A DNA stretch of 64,000 nucleotides, from the NCBI GenBank assembly GCA_017448985.1, contig JAFSKL010000023.1, forward strand, positions 62,001 through 126,000, in the 5' to 3' direction. The notes under the pieces are model-generated. The model saw only the letters and a list, made by a program, of their open reading frames with translations. It searched no databases and was not told where the DNA came from. A program made the position numbers and the translations under genes. The stretch comes from Paludibacteraceae bacterium (GTDB lineage: Bacteria; Bacteroidota; Bacteroidia; Bacteroidales; Paludibacteraceae). Below are positions 1 to 10,471 of the stretch, piece by piece; the stretch's first letter is position 1, and the number at the start of each line of letters is the position of its first letter.

Positions 1-59
1 CTACATTTTTTGGAAACATGCAAGTATTATTTGCCAAAAAATGTGTATTTTTTGCATTT

Positions 60-1559
60 TTAGTCCGCAGCATCGGGATCTTTGCCGTTATAAAGCACAT
101 TTTTGATCTTTTTGTACTCCGTAACAGGCATCGGTTTGGGGTTGATTTGGCAGTTGACGAAGTTGATATCTTCCGCATACTCCAGTTTGACGCCGTTCTT
201 ATTGCCGATGATCATCACATTGTCGAAGAGGATATGATGAACCGGTTTGCCTTTGAGTCCCTGGATATCGACGGCCTGCTTGCTGCCGACACACGTTATA
301 TTGCGGAACGTGATGTTCGACCAATCGGGGAAGAAAGCATCTTTTTTATCCTTGTCGGTAGCGCTGACGCCTGCACCCTTGTCGGCATAGCCGGAAGAGA
401 TGAGGATAGCCGATTGCTGCATATTCTTCATGATGATATTCTGGCAGTAGATATCTTCGCACCAGCCACCGCGTCCGGGCGCCGATTTGAAACGGCAGCC
501 GATATCCGTTCCGTCGAAATAGCAGTCCTTGACTACCAGCCGTTGCATACCGCCGGAGAACTCGGAACCGATGACGAAACCGCCGTGAGCGGCATAGACC
601 GTATCGTTGGTGATGAGGAAATCGCGTTGGGGTCCGGCCTCTACACCTTTCTCCGCCACACCGCCTTTCATACAGATTCCGTCATCGCCGCAGGAGATAT
701 TGCAATTAACGATGAGGGCCACCTGCACATTTCCCGGATCCATGGCATCGCCGTTCTGCGCCCAATGCGGGCAACGGATGTTAACGCCGTCAACAATAAG
801 GTTCTGCACGCGTGTGGGCACGAAATGGAACTTGGGTGAATTGAGCAGATGCACATTCTCAAGCAGCACATTTTTCGAATCGGTGATGTTGACCAGGTGG
901 GGACGCATTTTCTCCTGAATAATGGGATCCGACGCGATGTTGGGCACATTGTATTCCTTTTTGAGGTTATACGGATACCATATCTTCCAGTTCTTGCTGT
1001 CTCCGTCAGCCCGGAGCACTCCGCCCATAGCGTTCACTTCGTCCCATATCTCTTCGTCCACTTTTTTCTGCTTCACAGGCCGCCAGTAGATTCCTTGCCC
1101 GTCGAGGGTGCCTCGTCCGGTAATGGCCACATTCTCAAGTTTGGAACCGTGGATGAGCGCATAGCATTTCTTCGAGCCGTCGCGCAACGAATCGGAAGGC
1201 TGGACATAGAGTTCGCGGTTAGGCGAGAACACGATGGTGGCCTGATCCTCCAAGTGCAGATCGAAATTGCTGATCAGCTTGATAGGGCCTGTCAGCCATC
1301 TGCCGTTAGGCACGATCAGGTGTCCACCACCTTGTTTCTTAAGGTGCTTGAGAGCCTGCGCAAAGGCTTCGGAGCAATCCGTCTTGCCGTCACCTACAGC
1401 GCCAAAATCCGTCAATGTGACCGTATAATCGGGAATAACGATTTCCTGAACCTGCTCCACTGCACAAGGCAAATCCTTGTAGTAATGGGAATACTTTGTT
1501 TGTGCTTGCAGGCCCAACGCAGCCACCACGGCAAGCAACGATAAAACGACTTTTTTCAT
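60..1559 (-). CDS. Secreted GH28 polygalacturonase
   Basis: Predicted glycoside hydrolase family 28 enzyme of 499 aa, expected to hydrolyse alpha-1,4 links of (rhamno)galacturonan. A Sec signal peptide covers residues 1-19. The GH28 signatures are visible: an N-x-D motif at 269-271 (NGDAMD), the Asp pair D292-D293 in CGDDGIC, the AHGG motif with H325, and RFK at 356-358. The N-terminal DFGAVGDGKTD segment (51-61) is typical of the right-handed beta-helix start. There is no C-terminal sorting tail, unlike the amylases at 47-57 kb. It is the last gene of the susC-susD-PL1-GH28 series, 24 nt after the pectate lyase. The precise pectin substrate cannot be told from sequence. Confidence 0.93.
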   Translation of the reverse strand: MKKVVLSLLAVVAALGLQAQTKYSHYYKDLPCAVEQVQEIVIPDYTVTLTDFGAVGDGKTDCSEAFAQALKHLKKQGGGHLIVPNGRWLTGPIKLISNFDLHLEDQATIVFSPNRELYVQPSDSLRDGSKKCYALIHGSKLENVAITGRGTLDGQGIYWRPVKQKKVDEEIWDEVNAMGGVLRADGDSKNWKIWYPYNLKKEYNVPNIASDPIIQEKMRPHLVNITDSKNVLLENVHLLNSPKFHFVPTRVQNLIVDGVNIRCPHWAQNGDAMDPGNVQVALIVNCNISCGDDGICMKGGVAEKGVEAGPQRDFLITNDTVYAAHGGFVIGSEFSGGMQRLVVKDCYFDGTDIGCRFKSAPGRGGWCEDIYCQNIIMKNMQQSAILISSGYADKGAGVSATDKDKKDAFFPDWSNITFRNITCVGSKQAVDIQGLKGKPVHHILFDNVMIIGNKNGVKLEYAEDINFVNCQINPKPMPVTEYKKIKNVLYNGKDPDAAD

Positions 1560-1583
1560 ATTGATCTGATTTGTCTATGGAGT

Positions 1584-3017
1584 TTAGAACAAATTCTGTA
1601 CCAAACTATTGAGATAGACCTCCAAATTGGTAAATTCTTTATCCAGCGAATAGAGTTTGCTGTCGGCAGACGAAGTTTTGTCCAGCCCGTGCGCCTCTTC
1701 CCACTCATCAGGCATTCCGTCTCGGTCGGTATCGGCAGGCGGCGTCTCGTTCTTCAGTTGCGGATAGCCTCCGGCATCGGCAGGCGAATTGACCAGCTTG
1801 CCCGTTCCGTTTCTCACCTCACTCACAATACGAGCGTCAAGAGCATCTCGCCGCAACGAACATCCGGCTTTGCTCAAAACAGTTTCAAAAGCCTGTTCGG
1901 CACTCTGTTCATTAGTCATAGCCGTCAATCCATCCGTCCAGCGGGTATTAACACCCGCTACGCTTTTGGACTTGGTTGAACCTTTCCAGTTATCCGCCGT
2001 CACATCGGAAGAACCGGCCATTACATTGTCAACCAGATAAATTTTAGGAGCAACAACCGATCCCCCCTTCGACAACACCTTACTGCCTGCAACACAATTA
2101 TCACAATTAGTCCAAGGGTCAACGAGACGGGTTTTGACACCCGATTTGGTCGATGGCCCCGGTTTGAAATAATTAGCTACAAAATTGATAAGCCTTCCAC
2201 CGCCGCCCATAGTAGAACCTTCGCCTCCATAGGCTGAATTACTCTCCCAGTTATAAACGACGTTGTTAACAAAATCTATCGGTCCGACACATTTGACATT
2301 CACATAATCATGGTCAAAACGCGGGTTTCGACTTTGATGATGGGCCAGCAGATTATGGTGGAAAGAGGCGTTCGTTCCGCCCCAGATACCTCCATAGCCA
2401 TGGGCACCTTTGGCGTGAACAGACTCCTTCAAACTCTCCGAGATAATGCAGTACTGGAGCGTAAAATCCGTGTTGCCGTAACAGCTGACGCACTCGTCCG
2501 TTGACCATGAGAACGAACAATGGTCCACGATGATATTGCGATGGTCGTTGATGGAGAGCGCATCGCCTTCCACCTTGTTCTGGTCGCCCATGCGGAAACG
2601 GAGAAAACGGATGATCACATTGCTGGCCTTGACCACCACGGGATAGCCGGCTATACAGATGCCGTCTCCCGGGGCCGTCTGTCCTGCGATAGTGAGGTTG
2701 CCGCCGGTGATATCCAGTTGCGAGCTCAGGTTGATCGTACCCGACACATCGAAGACGACGGTGCGTGTCCCGTCCATCTGAACCGCCTTGCGGAGTGTTC
2801 CCAGAGAGGGCTGTCCGGTCTCTTTGTCACGCGCATCCTCCAGCGTGGTCACATGGACCACCACACCTCCACGGCCGCCCGTAGTGAACTTACCTCCACC
2901 CTCCGCTCCCGGGAATGCGACCACGGGAGAGGTGGGCTGCTCGCCATTGTTCTTGCACGAAGGCAAAACGAGCAACAAGCTCAGCAGGACAGGTACTATT
3001 CTAATAGAGATAGTCAT
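1584..3017 (-). CDS. Pectate lyase family 1 lipoprotein
   Basis: Predicted polysaccharide lyase family 1 protein (477 aa) cleaving pectate by beta-elimination. The start at 3017 gives a lipoprotein signal (MTISIRI..., lipobox LPSC); the longer ORF would add ten residues that lie inside the upstream susD. Sequence hallmarks are PGAEGGGKFTTGGRGG at the mature N-terminus, the beta-helix, and VDHCSFSWSTDE in the Ca/substrate region. The C-terminus carries a DTDRDGMPDEWE stretch that is common at the end of Bacteroidota PL1 proteins and resembles an EF-hand or thrombospondin-type Ca loop. Its ATG overlaps the susD stop by 17 nt, which suggests translational coupling. It is likely a surface or periplasmic partner of the GH28. 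Confidence 0.92.
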   Translation of the reverse strand: MTISIRIVPVLLSLLLVLPSCKNNGEQPTSPVVAFPGAEGGGKFTTGGRGGVVVHVTTLEDARDKETGQPSLGTLRKAVQMDGTRTVVFDVSGTINLSSQLDITGGNLTIAGQTAPGDGICIAGYPVVVKASNVIIRFLRFRMGDQNKVEGDALSINDHRNIIVDHCSFSWSTDECVSCYGNTDFTLQYCIISESLKESVHAKGAHGYGGIWGGTNASFHHNLLAHHQSRNPRFDHDYVNVKCVGPIDFVNNVVYNWESNSAYGGEGSTMGGGGRLINFVANYFKPGPSTKSGVKTRLVDPWTNCDNCVAGSKVLSKGGSVVAPKIYLVDNVMAGSSDVTADNWKGSTKSKSVAGVNTRWTDGLTAMTNEQSAEQAFETVLSKAGCSLRRDALDARIVSEVRNGTGKLVNSPADAGGYPQLKNETPPADTDRDGMPDEWEEAHGLDKTSSADSKLYSLDKEFTNLEVYLNSLVQNLF

Positions 3018-4941
3018 TCCAGAGTGTTCCGTTAGAAGCCGCAACATTCACATCGAAAATGGGCCAGTACTGGTGCATGTTGATGTCCGTTCCCTCTTTG
3101 TAGAGATACCATTTGTCGGCTGTGATGAACGGCACTTCCTCTTTGTCGAAGAACGATTTGGCCACCCATCCGTCCTCTTTGCTGAACTCATCAGGACGCT
3201 TGGCATCAAGGTCCAAACCTACAAAGCGGTCGAATACATACGCCGCACCCTTTTGTGTGAAATCATCGTTCCGCGTGAAATGAAACCAAACGGAATCCGG
3301 ACGTCCGGCATAAGCGCCGGTATTATTCTGGAGGTCGAAACATGCTTTTTGTGCAGCAACGAGTTTGTCCGCCAGCAATCCCCAACGCATCAAGTCATAC
3401 TTACGGAGGTTCTCGCCGCAGAACTCAAATGCACGCTCATCCACTATAGCGTCAAACGTCAGAGGCTTGCTTCCCAAGCCTGCGCGAGCACGCACCTTGT
3501 CCAAGCAGTCCTGCTTGTCGATGCCGTACAGGTTAGCCGGAGCATTGCCTTCGCGCGAACCGATGGCAGCCTCAGCAAACATGAGCAGAATATCCGTGTA
3601 GCGCAGAACGGGCATATCCACGCAATCCTCGTTGGACGAATAGTTGCGGATCATCCATTCGACGCGCAATTTGCCCAAGTACATCTGGCTGATGTTCGAC
3701 TGTTTCTGATAGAGTTTCTTGTCGCTCGCGGGAACACCCGGGAAAGCAGCCTCAGTCATCGAAGCCGTTCCTTCGCCGTTGTCGAACTCCCATGTCCAAG
3801 GCAGAATAGTGATGTCACGACGCTTATCGGCTTTGTCGTAAGCATAGTAAAAAGTCGGCACGATCTCAATCATCGCCTGCGTTTTGGTGTTGTTCGTATT
3901 ACCATCGCCGTACGAAATGGTGTTGATCAGTGCACCCGAACAGTTGGTGGACATCTTATTGCCCGTCAACGCTAACACTTGTCCACGGGCACCGTCGAGG
4001 AACGGCAACGCCCAGATCCACTCCGAATGCGAATAGTCGGTCACATCACGGCATAGATCTTTGAACACATCCTCGAAATTCTCTTTGAATTTCCAGTTCT
4101 CCTGCTTGATCACTTCGGAGCAAGCCCATACCACTTCCTGATACAAATCCTGCCGCAGGCCCGGATCCTTGACATTGTACTGAACGGAGCAAGCCTTCGT
4201 TCCGCCTTCGGTGAACACGTCCGGACGCATAGCCAGACCGGCATACATCAAGTCGGCACGCGCCAACAGGCCGTAAGCCAGCGCCTTGCTCGGACGACCC
4301 GTATAATTAGCAGCCTTGGCAACCGGTATGGATGCAGACCATGGCATCAGACGAGCTGCCTCCTTGAGGTCGATACGCAACTGCTCGAACACCACATTGC
4401 GGTCCTGCTTCTTGGTGTAGAGTACATCGGGGTTAAAGCCGTTGAACGACTCGAAACTGGCGGGTACGTCACCCCACAGTTTGACCATTTCCAAATAGCA
4501 GAACGAACGCAGCGTGAGCGCCTCGCCCAAGAGGTACTTGAATGTGGCATCGGTGGTGTCCGAATGGGCACGGATACCGTCAATCACCACGTTCGCCCGC
4601 TCGATAGCCGAGTTGAGATAGGCCCACGGGTCTTTACCGTTCGAAGTGGAGAGGTTACCAGTACCGCCTGTCATGTTGTATGCCGCATATTCGGCATCCT
4701 CGCTCTTGGAGCAATGCTCGATATCCGTATTCATGGCCACATAACCGCCGCAAAGACGATTTCGGAAAGATTTGTCCTCACCGAAAGTGTTATAGATGGC
4801 TCCAATCGCCTGCTCGGTCAAATCTGCCGATTTGAATACGGCCTCGTCCATCGCAGAGGGCGATTCGGTCTCAAAGAAATTCTTCTCGCAAGCAACTAAC
4901 ACGAGTGCCAATGCGCCTAAGATAATATATTTCGTTTTCAT
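3001..4941 (-). CDS. susD: SusD/RagB-family outer-membrane glycan-binding lipoprotein
   Basis: 646-aa SusD homologue, the surface lipoprotein lid that captures oligosaccharides for its TonB-dependent SusC partner. The signal peptide ends at a lipobox with C18 (VLVACEKN). The N-terminal segment (about residues 24-60) and the RAG-type C-terminal region with YTDILLMFAEA and the late DLMRWG motif are typical. It lies 21 nt downstream of susC and overlaps the pectate lyase gene, so the pair belongs to a pectin locus. No ECF sigma/anti-sigma pair or hybrid two-component regulator is seen beside it, so its regulator is either outside the window or elsewhere. Confidence 0.95.
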   Translation of the reverse strand: MKTKYIILGALALVLVACEKNFFETESPSAMDEAVFKSADLTEQAIGAIYNTFGEDKSFRNRLCGGYVAMNTDIEHCSKSEDAEYAAYNMTGGTGNLSTSNGKDPWAYLNSAIERANVVIDGIRAHSDTTDATFKYLLGEALTLRSFCYLEMVKLWGDVPASFESFNGFNPDVLYTKKQDRNVVFEQLRIDLKEAARLMPWSASIPVAKAANYTGRPSKALAYGLLARADLMYAGLAMRPDVFTEGGTKACSVQYNVKDPGLRQDLYQEVVWACSEVIKQENWKFKENFEDVFKDLCRDVTDYSHSEWIWALPFLDGARGQVLALTGNKMSTNCSGALINTISYGDGNTNNTKTQAMIEIVPTFYYAYDKADKRRDITILPWTWEFDNGEGTASMTEAAFPGVPASDKKLYQKQSNISQMYLGKLRVEWMIRNYSSNEDCVDMPVLRYTDILLMFAEAAIGSREGNAPANLYGIDKQDCLDKVRARAGLGSKPLTFDAIVDERAFEFCGENLRKYDLMRWGLLADKLVAAQKACFDLQNNTGAYAGRPDSVWFHFTRNDDFTQKGAAYVFDRFVGLDLDAKRPDEFSKEDGWVAKSFFDKEEVPFITADKWYLYKEGTDINMHQYWPIFDVNVAASNGTLWNDYLY

Positions 4942-4962
4942 AATGATGAGTATTTACGGTGA

Positions 4963-7900
4963 TTAGAACTGAATATTCATACCTATGTTAACACCACGGC
5001 TCTTGGGATAGGCCGAGAAATCGACACCCGGAGTAAGCGGGTTCTTGCTCGAGCGCGTGTCCACTTCGGGATCCAATCCGCTATACTTGGTGGCGCAGAA
5101 GAGGTTCGTTCCCTGGATATATACACGGATATTGCTGATCACTTTGGTCTTCTCCATCCATACTTTCGGCAGCGAATAGCCCAGCGTCAGCTGGTTCAGA
5201 CGGAGGAACGAGCCGTCCTCCATATCCAGATCGGTCACCACATAATGTGACATGATCGGACTATGGCTGTTAGCGCCTTTAGCCTCGTTCATACGGTCCA
5301 ACTCGGCAGCAAACTGCTCATAGTCAGCGCCGAACACCAATGCACCCGGAGCCAACACGTCCGGCATATACTGGCCTTCCGCAGAGAAGAGCGAATAGCG
5401 GCTGTTGTAGCTCATCGAGGAAATCAAGTTACGCATTTTGGTCTTCTCCGTGACCGTGGTGTACTCCATCTTCGACAGGTTCAGGATCTGGTTGCCGAAG
5501 GCGAAAGTGAAGTTGGCGGCGAGATCCACCTTACCCCATTTGTCTCCGCCTATGTTGAAATTGACGTTCAAACCGCCGGAGTGCGTCGGAACGGTGTTAC
5601 CTAAAATAGTCTTATCGTTCTCGTCAATCACACCGTCGCCGTTGAGATCTTTGAATTTGATGGCACCCGGAACGGGCGTATTCGTCAGGAATCCGTCGCC
5701 GTACTTGGGCACACCGTCCTTCAGGCCCCATGCATGCGTAGCGGACATATAGCTTTGGAAGTCCGCAGCGGTATAGTAACCGTCTGTCACATAGCCATAT
5801 ACGTTACCCACCGGCTGGCCTACCTCCAAGAGAAACTCCGCTGTCGTCAGGTATTCGGACGAACCGAAGCAACTGGTCTGCGCCAGCATCGAGGTCACGT
5901 TTCCAAGATCCTGAATACGGGTCTTGTTGAACGACATATTGGCGTCAACGGTCAGATTGTAACTCAGGCTCTTCGATTTCTTGTCCAGGATAATACCCTT
6001 GATCGAGAACTCCATACCCATGTTGCGCGTCGAACCGATGTTCTGGTACTGGTAGTTGTAGCGCGCCGGCATAATCTGACGGATGATCAGGTCATTGGTC
6101 GTGTTCCAGTAGAGGTCGATCGTTCCGGTCAAACGCTCGTTGAGGAAACCGTAGTCGATACCGAAGTCACGGGTGATGGTGGTCTCCCATTTGAGTTTCG
6201 GATTGGAAGCAATCTTCTCGCTACCGCCTACCACCAAGATGTTGCTCGTTCCCTGGCCCATGTCGAAATAGGTCATCGTCTGCGAGAGGAAATCGGGATG
6301 CAGGTATCCGAGATCCACATTGTTGTTACCGGCCGTACCTATCGAGAGACGGAACTTGAGGTTGCTCAGCCAACTCGAGGCATTCTCCATAAACTCCTCA
6401 TCCGACATACGCCAAGCCACGGCTGCCGATGGGAAATAGCCCCATTGGTTGCCTTTGGCAAAACGCGTCGAGCAGTCAGCACGGAACGTTCCGGTAATGT
6501 AATAGCGTCCGCGGAAGTCATAGTTAGCACGCGCCAGGAAGGACAACAGGTTGTCTCTCGGGTTCACGTAATTGTTAAACTCCGAATAAGCGGCTTGACC
6601 CATGTAATTGAAGATCTCGCCGTTTAGCACATCGTAACTGCCTTTGTATCCGAAGCCGTACTCGTTCTGCACTTCGCCCTTGCGAATCACGGTCTCTTCA
6701 CCGACCAGCACGCTCACGTTATGGTCGTTTTTGAATGTCTGTTTCCATTCCAGCGTGTTATGATTGGTCAGCGAGGAACTCCACTGGTCGGTCACCTGAA
6801 TCTGTGCCGTTCCGCCCTCAATGCCCGGACGACCCGTGTTACGCGAGAAATAGGTGGTCGGACCATAGTAGCGGTCGGTAGCTATATGACGGTTCTCGTA
6901 ACCCAGATCCACGCGCGCCGTGAAATGCTTCGCAAACTTATAGCTCATATACCCCTGGATATTCCATTTCTTGTCCTGTTTGAGCTTGTAGTTGTCGCGG
7001 ATGGTGGTCAGCGGGTCATAGAGCGAGCCGAAAGTCTCATCCTCTTCCTCCACACTTCCGTCATTCTTCGACAGCAACTGAGTCGGCGTATAAACCACGC
7101 AGTTGCGCAGACGCGATTCCGTGGAAGTACCGTTGTCCTTGATGGCGTTCGAACCCGAACCCAACACCTCGGTAGAAGTGTATCGAGTGGTGAATCCAAG
7201 CGTGAAGTTCTTGAACGGTTTGAACTTAGCCTTCGCGGAGATATTGTTACGTGTATAATTGGACTGCTCCATGATGGCCTTGTCGTCGATGCGGTTGTAA
7301 GACAGAGTGAAGTTCGCATTCTTGTTTCCGCCGCTCAGGCTGACCGATTGATTCGAATTGAAGCCCGTACGACCAAAAGTGCGGTCCTGCCAATCGATAA
7401 ACGGATGACGCTCCGGATCGGCATACTCTTGTAGCAACTCCGAAATCGAAGTATTCTCAATCTCCGACGGGTCTTTGTATTTGGTCGTGTTGTACAGTTC
7501 ATCGAAATAGGCGTAGAAATTGCTGCGCAGTCCGGAAACCGAATTATCCTTCTGGAAGGCCCACTCATACTGCATCAGCGCAAACTCTTCCGGATCCATC
7601 ACATCGAACTTCTTCGCTATTTTCTTCCATCCGATATATCCCGAATAGTCCACATGGAATGTCATCTTGTCGTCATCCGAGTCGGAATCCTTGGTCGTGA
7701 TGATAATAACGCCGTTGGCACCTTGCGCACCGTAAATAGCTGTCGCAGCAGCATCTTTCAGCACATCCATCGACTGTATATCACTCGGCGCGATATCCGA
7801 AATCGAGCTTACCGGCATTCCGTCCACGATATACAGCGGGTCATTCGATTGCGTCAACGATGTTCCGCCACGAACACGGATCTTCACGTCCGCATCCGGA

Positions 7901-8373
7901 CTTCCTTCCGTCGTGGTTACCGTCACACCGGCCAACTTGCCTTGCAGCGCCTCACTGGCGGATGCCACAGGGATGTCCTTCAGCTGATCTGCGCTCACAG
8001 ATGCCACCGAAGTCACCACATCGCGTTTCTTGGTCGTGCCGTAACCCGTCACCACCACTTCTTCCAACACCTCGCTGTTCTCGGAAAGCACCACATTCAT
8101 TACATTGCCGGTGATCGTCAACTCCTGCGTCTTCATTCCGATGTAGGAGAACACAAGCACCTTCGCATCATCCGGCACATCGAGGCTGTAATTACCGTCA
8201 AAATCCGTTACAGTACCAATCGTGGTACCCTTGACCACTACGGAAGCCGAGATAATCGTCTCGCCCGTCTGGTCCGTCACCGTTCCGTTGATCACACGAG
8301 CCTGAACAGCCGTGCCCAACATAAGCAAGACTGTGAAAATCATGGTACGGAACACACTGGAATTCAGTTTCAT
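4963..8373 (-). CDS. susC: SusC/RagA-family TonB-linked outer-membrane transporter
   Basis: 1136-aa TonB-dependent importer. A signal peptide is followed by a carboxypeptidase-regulatory-like (CarboxypepD_reg) domain with GTVTDQTGETIISASVVVKG at residues 30-49, then a TonB-box-like EEVVVTGYGT segment, a plug domain with the SusC hallmark DVLKDAAATAIYGAQGANGV, and a 22-strand-type barrel ending in aromatic F. First gene of the susC-susD-PL1-GH28 operon. The start is the Met before KLNSSVFRT. A candidate -7 element lies about 80 nt upstream, but it has no clear -33 box. Import of pectic oligosaccharide is inferred from the neighbouring enzymes. Confidence 0.96.
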   Translation of the reverse strand: MKLNSSVFRTMIFTVLLMLGTAVQARVINGTVTDQTGETIISASVVVKGTTIGTVTDFDGNYSLDVPDDAKVLVFSYIGMKTQELTITGNVMNVVLSENSEVLEEVVVTGYGTTKKRDVVTSVASVSADQLKDIPVASASEALQGKLAGVTVTTTEGSPDADVKIRVRGGTSLTQSNDPLYIVDGMPVSSISDIAPSDIQSMDVLKDAAATAIYGAQGANGVIIITTKDSDSDDDKMTFHVDYSGYIGWKKIAKKFDVMDPEEFALMQYEWAFQKDNSVSGLRSNFYAYFDELYNTTKYKDPSEIENTSISELLQEYADPERHPFIDWQDRTFGRTGFNSNQSVSLSGGNKNANFTLSYNRIDDKAIMEQSNYTRNNISAKAKFKPFKNFTLGFTTRYTSTEVLGSGSNAIKDNGTSTESRLRNCVVYTPTQLLSKNDGSVEEEDETFGSLYDPLTTIRDNYKLKQDKKWNIQGYMSYKFAKHFTARVDLGYENRHIATDRYYGPTTYFSRNTGRPGIEGGTAQIQVTDQWSSSLTNHNTLEWKQTFKNDHNVSVLVGEETVIRKGEVQNEYGFGYKGSYDVLNGEIFNYMGQAAYSEFNNYVNPRDNLLSFLARANYDFRGRYYITGTFRADCSTRFAKGNQWGYFPSAAVAWRMSDEEFMENASSWLSNLKFRLSIGTAGNNNVDLGYLHPDFLSQTMTYFDMGQGTSNILVVGGSEKIASNPKLKWETTITRDFGIDYGFLNERLTGTIDLYWNTTNDLIIRQIMPARYNYQYQNIGSTRNMGMEFSIKGIILDKKSKSLSYNLTVDANMSFNKTRIQDLGNVTSMLAQTSCFGSSEYLTTAEFLLEVGQPVGNVYGYVTDGYYTAADFQSYMSATHAWGLKDGVPKYGDGFLTNTPVPGAIKFKDLNGDGVIDENDKTILGNTVPTHSGGLNVNFNIGGDKWGKVDLAANFTFAFGNQILNLSKMEYTTVTEKTKMRNLISSMSYNSRYSLFSAEGQYMPDVLAPGALVFGADYEQFAAELDRMNEAKGANSHSPIMSHYVVTDLDMEDGSFLRLNQLTLGYSLPKVWMEKTKVISNIRVYIQGTNLFCATKYSGLDPEVDTRSSKNPLTPGVDFSAYPKSRGVNIGMNIQF

Positions 8374-8453
8374 AAAAGAGAATTTGTTTGTGTTTATATT
8401 CAGTTAAATTACTATTCTGCTCTTTTGGAATTGCTTTCTTTCCAAACACGGCG

Positions 8454-8461
8454 CAAAAGTA
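8454..8461 (-). promoter_or_regulatory. Weak candidate -7 element upstream of susC
   Basis: On the minus strand this reads TACTTTTG, matching the Bacteroidota -7 consensus TAnnTTTG. The site 20 nt upstream, where TTTG is expected, reads CACA, so the promoter is either weak or needs an activator, as expected for an inducible polysaccharide locus. Lower confidence than the other promoters listed. Confidence 0.35.
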
Positions 8462-8530
8462 CACAAAAAACGCCAATTCTATGTGGAAAAATTGACGTAA
8501 AAAGTACACATGTGCATTTTTTTGCTAAGT

Positions 8531-10471
8531 TTAGTTGTCAAACGGCTCTGCGTAAGTGCATCCTTCGCGCCATCTGGAACATCCGTATCGGGTATTGCCG
8601 CGGATGATCAGTCCTTGTCGGCAAACGGGACAAAGCATACCGGCCTTGTTCGTTTTCACATCCCGCACCACACCGGTTGTCATCTCTTTCAGCTCGTCCA
8701 GGAACTGCTGCGCCGTATATTCGCCTCGCTCTATCTCACGCAGTTTTTTCTCCCAAAGTCCCGTCAGTTCCGCCGACTTCAAGAGCGGAGAAATGATCGT
8801 ATGAATCAGGTCGATACCCACATCCGTTGCGCGAAGTGACTTACCCTGCTTCTGGATATAGTGCCGCTGATAGAGTTTCTCGATGATAGCCGCGCGCGTA
8901 GATGGTCGGCCTATTCCGTTCTCTTTCATTGCATCGCGCAACTCCTCATCCTCCACCGTCTTGCCCGCCGTTTCCATCGCACGCAACAGCGTTGCCTCGG
9001 TGTAGTACTTGGGCGGAGTAGTCGTTTTCTCTTTCAACTGCGGAATATGGGGTCCCGACTCGCCTTTCACGAATGTCGGCAGCGATTTCGTATTCTCAGA
9101 ATTTTCAGAATTCTCAGCGTCATCGGCATCGTCTGAAAACACCACTCTCCATCCGGGTTTGAGTACCTCACGGCCCGTCACCCGAAAATCAATCTCACCA
9201 GCCTTGGCCAGCACAGTCGTGTTGCTCACCTCGCATTCCGGATAGAACGCCGCAATAAAATGCAGCGCCACCAGGTCATACACCTTCTTTTCCTCCGCCG
9301 TCAATCCTTCCGGACGCTGACCCGTAGGAATAATGGCATGGTGGTCAGTCACTTTCTTGTTGTCAAACACCTTCTTCGACTTGGGCAGCGAACCGGGCCC
9401 TTTCTTCCCGTCGGCTTTGAGTCCCAACAACGGCGTCACTTGCGGAAAATAATCCTTGATACCCGCCAATGTGCCGGGTACTTTGGGATACAGATCCTCA
9501 CTCAGATAAGTCGTATCGACACGCGGATAAGTGGTCACGCGTTTCTCGTACAGCGATTGGATCAGTTCCAATGTCCGTTCCGCCGAGAAGGAGAATTTCT
9601 TGTTGCAATCTACCTGAAGTGAGGTCAGATCGTATAGTTTGGGAGCATACTCTATCGCCTTTTTCTTCTCCACGGAAGTAATCGTCAGCGGCAGATCCTT
9701 GATCGAATCCACCAATTCCTGTCCCTGTGCCTCGCTCGTGATGGCATACTCGCCGTCTTCCACCGGTATCTGTGCGGTGAACAGTGTATCGCGATAACTC
9801 GTCTTCAATTCCCAATAGGTCCTCGGCACAAAATGGTCTATCTCCGCCTGCCGCTTGACCACCAGCGCCAATGTCGGCGTCTGAACACGGCCAACCGACA
9901 ACACCTGCCGGCCTTTTCCTTGCCCGCGCGCGTACCTAATTGTATATGCGCGCGTAGCGTTCATGCCGAGCAACCAATCGCCGATGGCGCGCATCAAACC
10001 CGCCTCATACAAGTGCTGATACTCCGTTTGGTCCTTCAACTGCTTAAAACCTTCGCGAATCGCCTCTTCGGTCAACGAGTTGACCCACAACCGCTTGACG
10101 GGACACTTGCAACCCGCCTGCTGATACACCCAGCGCTGTATCAGCTCTCCTTCTTGCCCCGCATCGCCGCAGTTGATCACCTCGTCGGCTTGGTCTATCA
10201 GACTCTTGATGACATTGAATTGTTTGTGAACGCCCTCGTCGCCGGACACCTTGATGGCGAATCGGGGCGGAATCATCGGTAGCGAACTCAGGCTCCACGC
10301 TTTCCATTGCTCCGTATATTCATGCGGATCCAATAGTGCGCACAGATGCCCGAAGGTCCAGGTCACTTGATACCCGTTCCCTTCAAAATAGCCATCTTTG
10401 CGCTGGTTGGCGCCCAAAATATTGGCTATATATGCCCCAACCGACGGCTTCTCTGCTACACAAACGATCAT
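8531..10471 (-). CDS. topB: DNA topoisomerase III (type IA)
   Basis: 646-aa type IA topoisomerase that relaxes and decatenates DNA. The start at 10471 (MIVCVAEKPSV) is the Toprim-domain start of the family; the longer ORF reads into the upstream kinase gene. The active-site tyrosine is in TTYPRVDTTYL. A single C-terminal zinc-ribbon-like segment (CPVCRQGL ... CSRW..GC) ends the protein. Its ATG overlaps the stop of the Wzc-like gene by 4 nt (ATGA), so it is translationally coupled to polysaccharide export genes. An odd acidic insert near residues 450-462 (AENSENSENT) is encoded by a 9-nt repeat. Confidence 0.95.
   Translation of the reverse strand: MIVCVAEKPSVGAYIANILGANQRKDGYFEGNGYQVTWTFGHLCALLDPHEYTEQWKAWSLSSLPMIPPRFAIKVSGDEGVHKQFNVIKSLIDQADEVINCGDAGQEGELIQRWVYQQAGCKCPVKRLWVNSLTEEAIREGFKQLKDQTEYQHLYEAGLMRAIGDWLLGMNATRAYTIRYARGQGKGRQVLSVGRVQTPTLALVVKRQAEIDHFVPRTYWELKTSYRDTLFTAQIPVEDGEYAITSEAQGQELVDSIKDLPLTITSVEKKKAIEYAPKLYDLTSLQVDCNKKFSFSAERTLELIQSLYEKRVTTYPRVDTTYLSEDLYPKVPGTLAGIKDYFPQVTPLLGLKADGKKGPGSLPKSKKVFDNKKVTDHHAIIPTGQRPEGLTAEEKKVYDLVALHFIAAFYPECEVSNTTVLAKAGEIDFRVTGREVLKPGWRVVFSDDADDAENSENSENTKSLPTFVKGESGPHIPQLKEKTTTPPKYYTEATLLRAMETAGKTVEDEELRDAMKENGIGRPSTRAAIIEKLYQRHYIQKQGKSLRATDVGIDLIHTIISPLLKSAELTGLWEKKLREIERGEYTAQQFLDELKEMTTGVVRDVKTNKAGMLCPVCRQGLIIRGNTRYGCSRWREGCTYAEPFDN
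9096..9117. repeat. 9-nt phased repeat inside topB
   Basis: TCAG recurs at 9096, 9105 and 9114 in a TTCTCAGAA-like unit. The period equals three codons, so it encodes ENS three times. It resembles the other phased arrays of the window. Confidence 0.7.
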